Assembly (NCBI GenBank): GCA_023435855.1
Contig: JAEZLG010000039.1
Location: 1-12,455, forward strand
Length of the DNA stretch: 12,455 nt
Reading direction: 5' to 3'
DNA from: Bacillota bacterium
GTDB lineage: Bacteria; Bacillota; Clostridia; Christensenellales; CAG-138
The translations under genes were made by a program, and so were the position numbers. The notes below the pieces were generated by a model that had not been told where the DNA came from, ran no database searches, and saw nothing but the letters and a program-made list of their open reading frames with translations. Below, piece after piece: positions 7,005 to 12,455 of this stretch. Numbering within the stretch: position 1 is the stretch's first letter; every line of letters starts with the position of its first letter.

Positions 7005-9095
7005 TTAATCCACGGGCCGCGAGAAGTGCCCGCGCGTTGCCCCAATAACCGGCTCTACGCGACCGCCCGCGAGCGCTGTTTTCGCGGCTTTCACGCGCTC
7101 TATAACCGTTTCTGCCCGCTCATCGTAAAACGAAAGCAATACGGCTTCGGGCTTAGGCAGGTTCCCGACAAGATCCGTAATATCCGTTACGTCGCAGTTA
7201 AGCATGCGCACCAGGCATCCGTTTTGCTGTACAACAGGGCTTAACGGGAACACACGGCCCTCGCCGTCGGTCATTGTCATATTACCTTTCTTACACGCGG
7301 CACATCCGATATGCTCGCGTACGGGACAGTGATGCAGCTGCATAAGTTCAGCTCTGCCGTAAAGAAACACCGCACCGCCGACATTTATAAGTATATCACG
7401 CATCTGAGGCCTTGTCAGTTCCTGTGAAAGCGTTACACGGTCAAACCCGAGCGCGTATAAACACTGCACCGAATAGGCATTCATGGCGTTGAGCGAAGCA
7501 CCCGCAATCTTTAGAGGAAGATCCTTAATAAGCGCAATCTGTGAAACATGCTGCGCCATCGCACCGTCTGCAAGGCCACTTGAAATAAGGCGCAATACCT
7601 TTTCATGTTCCATGCGCGGTATCATAACCGCGGGTAGCACCAAAAGAAGCTTTGCTTCCTTTCGAATATCTTGCAAATCTTCAAGCGCTGCCTTTGCGGA
7701 TTCGCCATAGCTTTCGTGCTCAAAGAGTATTTCGTCTGCACCCACCTGTAAAGCTGCACGCGCTTGTTCAGTCGACTTTACTTTAACGCTGATTGCGGTT
7801 TTTTCGCCGCTGCGCCAAAGCCTTACGGGCGTAATCTCGATGGGTGCTACATGAAGTAAAGCGGTTAACGTCTCCTCCATCTTTGCGCATGCATCGCGCC
7901 TAAGCGCATTGATTGATGAAACGGGCAGATAAGCTACAGGATCAACATCTGCCTCACATTTGGTTAATGTAAACGCAGTGGAACCGAGTTTACTGAGTTG
8001 TTCAAGTATGCGCGCTTCATCCATGGGTTTTTGCGCAAGTTCCGGCATCTCGCCCGTTACTTCTATTTCTGTATCGCTGCAGCGCATGGTCAGCCGCGCA
8101 GGCTCATCGATTCGTATCCGGAGTTTAAACGAAGACTCACGTTTTCTATCCTCTTTCGCGTAGGTGTCGCGAAGGGAGCTTAATAAACTTTCTCTTGGTT
8201 CAGACTGCGCTGCGCGAGCATCGGTAACACCGCCGTTTCCGAAATAATAACCCGTGCGAATACCCCCGCGGTTGAACACCTCGAGCATGCGTTCTGTTTC
8301 AACAGAAATTTCATCTGCGCCGGCACCGTCAAGCGCCATGCGGTATGCACGGGTAACCGCTGCCACATACTCAGCGCGCTTCATGCGGCCTTCTATTTTT
8401 ATACAGGCGATGCCCGCATCTTCAAGTTCCTTTATATGTCCAATCATACAAAGGTCGCTTAGGCTCAAATGGTAATCGTTCTGCCCCGGTCGGCCTTCAA
8501 CGCGTATCCTCTTACGGCAGGGCTGTGCGCAGGTGCCGCGGTTACCGCTTCTTTCCCCGGCCATGGATGAAAACAGGCACGCGCCCGAAAAGCTCATGCA
8601 CATTGCCCCGTGCACGAAGGTTTCTATCTCAATGCCACCCTCTTTTACGATGCCGCGAATCTCATGAAGAGGTACTTCTCGTGCAAGTACCGCGCGGACT
8701 GCTCCCATGCGCTTTACTACATGTGCACCTTCGATATTGTGTACACCCATCTGTGTGCTGGCGTGTACGGTAAGCTTAGGCATATGCTCCTTTATTAGCG
8801 AAAGTAACCCCATATCCTGCACGATTACCGCATCCGCACCATACGAGTAAATCTCGCGGGCAAACGAAAGCGCACCCTCCATTTCCTTATCAAGGAGGAG
8901 CGTGTTGAGTGTGATATAGGTTTTTACGTTTCGTATGCGGCAATAAGCTATGGCATCGCGGAGTGCCGTATCCGAAAAATTTGCTGCGTTTTTCCGGGCA
9001 TTGAAAAGCCCGCCGCCAAAATAGACAGCATCTGCACCGTTTTGCACGGCTGCTATGAGGCTCTCGCGGCTGCCCGCGGGGGAAAGTAGTTCCAT
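7005..9095 (-). CDS. U32 family protein with DUF3656 (RlhA/collagenase-like)
   Basis: A 696-residue protein of the U32 group. The N-terminus MELLSPAGS...GADAVYFGGG is the family opening. Cysteines 166, 173, 189 and 193 (around CMSFSGAC and GTCAQPC) match the conserved U32 cluster that holds an iron-sulfur centre in characterised members. Residues about 319-414 fit DUF3656, ending LGSTAF...LPVSSINALRR. A C-terminal lobe has YGR, HCP, a CxxC and the ending TRGHFSRPV. Despite the peptidase name, DUF3656 members such as Escherichia coli RlhA act in hydroxylating a 23S rRNA cytidine; applying that here is inference. The ATG at 9095 is preferred over an in-frame ATG at 9113, because AAGGTG lies five bases before it and the family N-terminus begins there. 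It sits between zapA and mutS2. Confidence 0.92.
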   Translation of the reverse strand: MELLSPAGSRESLIAAVQNGADAVYFGGGLFNARKNAANFSDTALRDAIAYCRIRNVKTYITLNTLLLDKEMEGALSFAREIYSYGADAVIVQDMGLLSLIKEHMPKLTVHASTQMGVHNIEGAHVVKRMGAVRAVLAREVPLHEIRGIVKEGGIEIETFVHGAMCMSFSGACLFSSMAGERSGNRGTCAQPCRKRIRVEGRPGQNDYHLSLSDLCMIGHIKELEDAGIACIKIEGRMKRAEYVAAVTRAYRMALDGAGADEISVETERMLEVFNRGGIRTGYYFGNGGVTDARAAQSEPRESLLSSLRDTYAKEDRKRESSFKLRIRIDEPARLTMRCSDTEIEVTGEMPELAQKPMDEARILEQLSKLGSTAFTLTKCEADVDPVAYLPVSSINALRRDACAKMEETLTALLHVAPIEITPVRLWRSGEKTAISVKVKSTEQARAALQVGADEILFEHESYGESAKAALEDLQDIRKEAKLLLVLPAVMIPRMEHEKVLRLISSGLADGAMAQHVSQIALIKDLPLKIAGASLNAMNAYSVQCLYALGFDRVTLSQELTRPQMRDILINVGGAVFLYGRAELMQLHHCPVREHIGCAACKKGNMTMTDGEGRVFPLSPVVQQNGCLVRMLNCDVTDITDLVGNLPKPEAVLLSFYDERAETVIERVKAAKTALAGGRVEPVIGATRGHFSRPVD

Positions 9096-9130
9096 AGGTT
9101 CACCTTGTGTCATCCTAAGTTAAATTTTGC

Positions 9131-9168
9131 AAAAAAGCGGTCAGGAACAAAACTGCTCCAAACCGCTT
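9131..9168 (-). terminator. Rho-independent terminator after zapA
   Basis: On the minus strand AAGCGGT (9168-9162) pairs with ACCGCTT (9141-9135). An inner helix of GGAGC with GTTCC (9159-9155 and 9148-9144, one G-U) continues the stem across a two-base internal loop. A run of six T (9136-9131) follows, overlapping the last stem pairs. It starts 24 bases after the zapA stop. The U32 start codon at 9095 is only about 35 bases past the T-run, so read-through or attenuation is possible. Confidence 0.85.
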
Positions 9169-9191
9169 GCTAAAAAGCTTGAATTTTACGC

Positions 9192-9509
9192 CTATTTGAC
9201 GGTGGTCGGCTGCTTGGATTCAAACGGACGCTTAACGGGCGCCACATTTTGGCGCGGCAGCTCCCGCAGCTGCGCAATCCTTGAGTCGAGCGCGTCGTAC
9301 TCCGCGCGCAACCGGTGCAGCTCGTCGGCCACATTCAAGGAGGCAAGCACCAAGCAGTTTACCGTGCTCAGGCTTGGATAAGCAGACTGAACTTCATCGA
9401 ATTTCCTGTCCACAAATTTTGCGAGCATTTGCATATAGTCTTCGCTTTCGGAACCGGAGAGCTTAAGCTCCATCCCCGCTACGCGAACCACGGTACGAGT
9501 CTTGTCCAT
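9192..9509 (-). CDS. zapA: Cell division protein ZapA
   Basis: A 105-residue ZapA-type protein. ZapA binds FtsZ filaments and stabilises the division ring in the cytosol. The N-terminal part (about 4-18, TRTVVRVAGMELKLSG) matches the ZapA beta-strand region. Residues 22-42 hold the EDYMQMLAKFVDRK helix, and 48-84 form the long helix that builds the coiled-coil tetramer (NCLVLASLNVADEL and onward). The last 20 residues are a Pro/Lys-rich tail. The ATG at 9509 is chosen because GAGGTG lies six bases upstream; an in-frame GTG at 9518 lies within that ribosome binding site. It has its own strong promoter and terminator, so it may be largely monocistronic. The neighbours fit the zapA-U32-mutS2 order I recall from Clostridia. 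Confidence 0.9.
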   Translation of the reverse strand: MDKTRTVVRVAGMELKLSGSESEDYMQMLAKFVDRKFDEVQSAYPSLSTVNCLVLASLNVADELHRLRAEYDALDSRIAQLRELPRQNVAPVKRPFESKQPTTVK

Positions 9510-9547
9510 CCTGCGCACCTCAATAGATATTGTGTATTTTAATTAGA

Positions 9548-9576
9548 ATTATACAACGTGTAGTGCTTTTTTTCAA
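9548..9576 (-). promoter_or_regulatory. Sigma-A-type promoter of zapA
   Basis: On the minus strand TTGAAA (9576-9571) and a perfect TATAAT (9553-9548) are separated by exactly 17 bases. Transcription would start near 9541, giving a leader of about 30 bases before the zapA ATG with its GAGGTG ribosome binding site. This is the best promoter match in the window. Confidence 0.8.
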
Positions 9577-9580
9577 GTAC

Positions 9581-9631
9581 ATACCGCATAATTTTCCATA
9601 ATTTGCTTTAATTATATGGGTTTTGCGGTAT
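9581..9631. repeat. Long imperfect inverted repeat upstream of the zapA promoter
   Basis: The outer arms ATACCGCA (9581-9588) and TGCGGTAT (9624-9631) are exact reverse complements. Inside them a second, imperfect pairing is possible: minus-strand CCATATAATT with AATTATGG, with a two-base bulge. The element begins four bases upstream of the -35 box. No U-run follows on either strand, so it does not look like a normal terminator. It makes up about a third of the 162-base gap between the unknown gene and zapA; apart from this and the promoter I see nothing else there. Confidence 0.55.
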
Positions 9632-9671
9632 TGAAAGGTCATACAATTGCATATTCAGTGATTTTCTTGCT

Positions 9672-10310
9672 TTATTGCTCCGTAACAAACACTGTAACGA
9701 CAAGTAAATGTCCATCGTCCTTATAATGAAAAATCTCTGCATCTATATTCTCCCACGACAGATTTCTGCTCTTCTCGTCGGAGATGGTGGAGTTAAGTGC
9801 AAACAAAAATGCTTCGCTGCGAGCCGGTGTAACAGAACCATTTTTATCTAGCGCTGTAAGAAGTTCCGATGCTTCCTTTTCAATCCATGCGGTTTGCTCT
9901 TCAAGCTGCTCTTTTAGCTTTTGAAAAGTCAGTCTGTCAATCTCCGTCGCGTTTTTTTCAAGTGCTTCCGGCGCTCCTATAAGCTTAGTTGAAAGCACAA
10001 ACTCGTACACCCCGGATTCCGACAAACTAAGTGTAAGAGTACCTACTGCTTGCTCGGCACAAAGTTTATATACCTTAGTACCGTCCGTTTCCTCGTAAAG
10101 TGTATAATAACTTTTCCCACTCACAAAATCGGCCGCCTGCGCAAGGCGAAAAGCCGGCGTAGGCGATACCGCATTTTCTTTAGCCGCAGCGCTTTTATTC
10201 GGAGCTCTTCCGCTGAAAAAATAGAGCGCTGCGCATAAAAGTATCATTGCGCCGGTGAATATACCCGCACTAAGCTTCTGCAGAGCCTTTTTGTCCGGTT
10301 TTTCACGCAT
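9672..10310 (-). CDS. Unrecognised membrane-anchored protein coupled to rluD
   Basis: A 212-residue protein that I do not recognise. Residues 1-12 are basic and residues 13-33 form one hydrophobic segment, so it is probably anchored with its C-terminal part outside. A low-complexity linker (about 34-52, rich in Ala, Lys, Pro and Ser) follows. A folded part then includes beta-like stretches (about 66-110), a charged helical region (about 113-156, with LKEQLEEQTAWIEKEASELL) and a C-terminal strand, HLLVVTVFV. The ATG at 10310 shares one base with the rluD stop (TGATG) and has GAGGAG eight bases upstream; a TTG just before it is a less likely start. The coupling implies co-translation with rluD. 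A role near the envelope is the only inference allowed; no function is claimed. Confidence 0.8.
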   Translation of the reverse strand: MREKPDKKALQKLSAGIFTGAMILLCAALYFFSGRAPNKSAAAKENAVSPTPAFRLAQAADFVSGKSYYTLYEETDGTKVYKLCAEQAVGTLTLSLSESGVYEFVLSTKLIGAPEALEKNATEIDRLTFQKLKEQLEEQTAWIEKEASELLTALDKNGSVTPARSEAFLFALNSTISDEKSRNLSWENIDAEIFHYKDDGHLLVVTVFVTEQ

Positions 10311-11299
10311 CAATTAAGCTCCTCAAAAGCGTTTTGCGGTAAGTCGTCAAGCCCTTCCTCGTTTGGCCGTCCTGCGCGCTTAAGCGCGTCGCGAAACCAT
10401 TGCGGAACGGGCGCATAAAACGAAAGTATCTCGTTTTTTAATGGGTGTTTTAAAGTGAGCTTCGCGGCGTGCAGCGCCTGTCCGTCCAGTTTGAGCTTGG
10501 GCTTATCGGGGCCGTATACAATATCCCCCGCGACGGGGTGTTTGATATACGCCATATGAACGCGTATCTGATGTGTCCTGCCTGTTTCGAGCGATAATGC
10601 CATCAACGTAAACGCACCATAGCGCTCAAGCACGCGCCAATGTGTAATGGCCTCGCGTCCTTCACGCACAACCGCCATGCGCTTGCGGTCAAGCTTATGC
10701 CTGCCGATAGGCTCGTTGATTGTACCCGCATCTTCTTTGATATTGCCTTCTACGAGCGCTAAATAACAACGCCTTGCGGTGTGAAGCTTTAGTTGCTCGG
10801 AAAGTGAGCGGTGCGCCAAATCGGACTTGGCGATGACGATAAGCCCCGATGTCAGCTTATCGATCCTATGAACGATGCCCGGCCGAAGCTCACCGCCTAT
10901 GCCGCTTAGGTCTTTTAAACGATACATCAGCGCATTGACCAATGTGCCGCTCTCATTGCCGGGTGCCGGGTGCACCACCATGCCTTTTTCCTTGTTGATT
11001 ACGGCGATGTCCGCATCCTCATATACGATATCGATTGGTATATCTTCCGGCTGTAATTGCGTAACGCGCGGCGGCGGAAAGGATATCTCCACGCAGTCGC
11101 CCGTTTTTAGACGTGTGTTCGCCTTTTGCGGTTTTCCGTTTACAAGTACAAGCCCGTCTGAAATGAGCTTTTGGATGAAAGAGCGCGATTCCTCCGTAGT
11201 TTGCGCCGCAAACACGTCGAGCCGCTCCCCGCCCTGTGCGGTACAAGTCAGTGTCTGCTCCGCATCATCTTCTAACATCAGCTCGTCAGTATACTTCAA
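10310..11299 (-). CDS. rluD: RluA/RluD-family 23S rRNA-type pseudouridine synthase
   Basis: A 329-residue pseudouridine synthase that converts uridine to pseudouridine in RNA. An S4 RNA-binding domain lies at about 25-75 (ERLDVF...SRSFIQKLISDGLVLVNG). The catalytic domain follows from about 88. The signature HRIDKLTSGL (144-153) contains the catalytic Asp147; the usual form is HRLDKDTSGL, so Leu at 149 is a small variation. GRTHQIRVHM and HPVAGDIVYG are also typical of the family. The start is taken as TTG at 11299, overlapping the lspA stop by two bases, with GAGGA six to ten bases upstream inside lspA. An internal ATG (codon 8) is the alternative but lacks a good ribosome binding site. Adjacency to lspA is a common Bacillota arrangement. 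The exact target uridines are not determinable; the symbol denotes the family. Confidence 0.92.
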   Translation of the reverse strand: MKYTDELMLEDDAEQTLTCTAQGGERLDVFAAQTTEESRSFIQKLISDGLVLVNGKPQKANTRLKTGDCVEISFPPPRVTQLQPEDIPIDIVYEDADIAVINKEKGMVVHPAPGNESGTLVNALMYRLKDLSGIGGELRPGIVHRIDKLTSGLIVIAKSDLAHRSLSEQLKLHTARRCYLALVEGNIKEDAGTINEPIGRHKLDRKRMAVVREGREAITHWRVLERYGAFTLMALSLETGRTHQIRVHMAYIKHPVAGDIVYGPDKPKLKLDGQALHAAKLTLKHPLKNEILSFYAPVPQWFRDALKRAGRPNEEGLDDLPQNAFEELN

Positions 11300-11826
11300 G
11301 GCTCGTCCTCCGCGTTATCGTCCTCATGCACCTGCACATTTGCTTTTTCTTTTTTCGGCTCGTCTTGCAGATACTTTTTGCCCTTATAAAACAAAAGGTC
11401 GAAGATCAAAAGTACGGTACCAACAGAAACTGCGCTGTCGGCCACGTTGAACACGGCAAAGTTGATGAGCACAAAGGAGAACATATCGCGTACATAACCA
11501 AGTAACACGCGGTCGATAAGGTTCCCCAATGCACCGGCAATGATGAGAGAAAGCGAAATGCGCATGAACGTATGAAGGCCCTTATGCTTCTTAATGAGCC
11601 AATAGGCGATGGCGATGCATGCAAGTATCGTGACAACGATAAATAGCCAGCGTGCGTTTTGCAGCATGCCAAACGCCGCACCTCGGTTTTCTACATAAGT
11701 GAGGTGAAAAACATCCTTCCAAAGCGGATAGGAATTGCCGGGAAGCGTAGTAAGCCAATTTGCGCAGACCGCCTTGAACACCTGATCGAGCGCTATAAAA
11801 AGGGCGATAATGATAATTTCGAGCAT
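11296..11826 (-). CDS. lspA: Lipoprotein signal peptidase II (LspA)
   Basis: A 176-residue aspartic protease of the membrane that cleaves the signal peptide from prolipoproteins after Lgt has lipidated them. Four hydrophobic segments are visible at about 2-20, 58-78, 90-108 and 118-145. The family motifs are DQ (14-15), ENRGAAFG (46-53), GNLIDR (101-106), GYVRD (110-114) and FNVADS (126-131). Asp114 and Asp130 correspond to the catalytic pair known from family structures. The last 25 residues are a charged tail longer than in many homologues. GGAGG lies four bases before the ATG. It overlaps the rluD start. No terminator separates it from the solute-binding protein gene 59 bases upstream, and no convincing promoter was seen in that gap, so co-transcription is possible. 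Confidence 0.95.
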   Translation of the reverse strand: MLEIIIIALFIALDQVFKAVCANWLTTLPGNSYPLWKDVFHLTYVENRGAAFGMLQNARWLFIVVTILACIAIAYWLIKKHKGLHTFMRISLSLIIAGALGNLIDRVLLGYVRDMFSFVLINFAVFNVADSAVSVGTVLLIFDLLFYKGKKYLQDEPKKEKANVQVHEDDNAEDEP

Positions 11827-11885
11827 GTTTCCTCCAAAGGTTTTTAAGGCATGGTCGTACGTTTCATATCATGAGTATATCACGA

Positions 11886-12455
11886 TTAACCATTTTGGGT
11901 ATAGAGGTACCATTTATCCGCCGTACGCAAGGTATCCGGCTCGCGCGCACCCGTTACACCGTGGATGGCAGAATCGTACACAATGCTGTTTAGCCGAAAA
12001 TAGAGCGTGAGAAACGGAAGTTCCTTTACAAATTGCATTTCAAAAGCGCTCGCAGCAGCGCGATACGCTGTTTCATCTGCGGCCAAAAGCATTCCGTTCG
12101 CCAAATCGCTCAAATCTGCGCTTACATATTTTCCGTAGTTTCTTGTGCCGTTTGCATCGACAAAGGAAGAAAGTATTCCGTCGCGCGAAAGGTTAAAGCC
12201 GCAAAGGGCAAGGTCGAACTCGCCTTCTTTAAGTTTCAAAGTAAAATCGTTATCCGGTTCCGCTATCGAATACGCCGAGGGTATAACCTCCACCTCAATA
12301 CCAAGCTTAAGAAGCTGCGCGGCGATATCGTTTGCTGCATCCTCGCGCAGATTATCGGCGGTATCGGTGACAAGCAAGGTGAGTTTAAGCTTGTCCAACC
12401 GTGAACCGTTTATTTCCAATAAGCCGTCGTCATCCACGTCCTCATAGCCTGCTTC
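11886..12455 (-). CDS. Extracellular solute-binding protein family 5, C-terminal part
   Basis: Only the last 189 residues are in the window; the gene starts beyond the right edge and the reading frame is open to the last base. The visible start EAGYEDVDDDG with LKLTLLV after it is the recurrent motif in the C-terminal lobe of family 5 (peptide/nickel-type) binding proteins. It is followed by a helix feeding QLLKLGIEVEVI, then FDLALCGF, and ends with the typical ELPFLTLYFR segment and a closing Trp-Tyr. Such proteins are lipoproteins or secreted proteins that deliver peptides or other solutes to an ABC importer. Its transporter partners are not in the window, at least downstream. A GTG at 12437 is internal and not a real start. 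Being a probable lipoprotein just upstream of lspA is notable but may be coincidence. Confidence 0.82.
   Translation of the reverse strand, partial: EAGYEDVDDDGLLEINGSRLDKLKLTLLVTDTADNLREDAANDIAAQLLKLGIEVEVIPSAYSIAEPDNDFTLKLKEGEFDLALCGFNLSRDGILSSFVDANGTRNYGKYVSADLSDLANGMLLAADETAYRAAASAFEMQFVKELPFLTLYFRLNSIVYDSAIHGVTGAREPDTLRTADKWYLYTQNG

Noticed and set aside
6977..7045. 23-residue N-terminal extension of MutS2
   Set aside because: It overlaps the end of the U32 gene and adds residues not typical of the family; the ATG at 6976 has a good GGAG site.
9510..9518. GTG start for zapA at 9518
   Set aside because: This GTG is part of the GAGGTG ribosome binding site of the ATG at 9509.
10875..11450. 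191-codon open frame on the plus strand
   Set aside because: It is antisense to rluD and lspA, both of which have intact family motifs, and its Ser/Pro-rich product matches nothing.
11827..11885. Promoter in the solute-binding protein to lspA gap
   Set aside because: TATACT occurs on the minus strand at 11879-11874, but no -35-like hexamer lies 16-18 bases upstream.
1..12455. CRISPR array, tRNA, insertion sequence or phage genes
   Set aside because: No regular spaced repeats, tRNA-like folds, transposase motifs or terminal repeats were seen; the minus strand is almost fully occupied by chromosomal-type genes.

Overview
The window looks like chromosome of a Gram-positive, Clostridia-like member of the Bacillota. 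This is inferred from the gene set and order: lspA-rluD, and zapA followed by a U32 family protein and mutS2. It also rests on clear AGGAGG-type ribosome binding sites, a BofC-type sporulation domain, and an OmpR/HAMP two-component pair next to a membrane-anchored HtrA protease. All twelve protein genes lie on the minus strand, so transcription runs from the right end of the window to the left. No tRNA, rRNA, insertion sequence, phage gene or CRISPR array was seen, and no stretch over 300 bases lacks a gene.

Layout in transcription order, right to left. (1) 12455-11886 is the C-terminal part of a family 5 extracellular solute-binding protein that enters from outside the window. (2) 11826-9672 is a tightly overlapping set: lspA (signal peptidase II), an RluD-type pseudouridine synthase with a probable TTG start, and an unrecognised membrane-anchored protein. 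(3) 9671-9510 is a 162-base intergenic region with a long imperfect inverted repeat and a strong sigma-A-type promoter (TTGAAA, 17 bases, TATAAT) driving zapA. (4) zapA ends at a hairpin and T6 terminator, and the U32 gene begins only about 35 bases beyond the hairpin. (5) 9095-582 is a same-strand run: U32/DUF3656 protein, mutS2, a DUF523 protein, a response regulator, a histidine kinase and an HtrA-type serine protease. The last gene has its own plausible promoter carrying a centred 13-base palindrome. (6) A strong terminator follows htrA, and a BofC C-terminal-domain protein then runs off the left edge.

Functionally there are two themes. The right and middle parts hold lipoprotein maturation (lspA), cell division (zapA) and several ribosome- or RNA-linked genes: RluD-type, U32/RlhA-like, MutS2 with an Smr domain, and possibly the DUF523 protein. 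The left part resembles an envelope-stress module: sensor kinase, response regulator, PDZ serine protease and, next door, a BofC-like protein. In Bacillus, BofC restrains a different PDZ serine protease.

Most of this is ordinary housekeeping DNA, and I see no clearly new multi-gene system. The points most worth a second look are the htrA promoter palindrome, the HtrA-BofC adjacency, the dyads at 9581-9631 and 4594-4618, the terminator crowded against the U32 start, and the unknown gene coupled to rluD.
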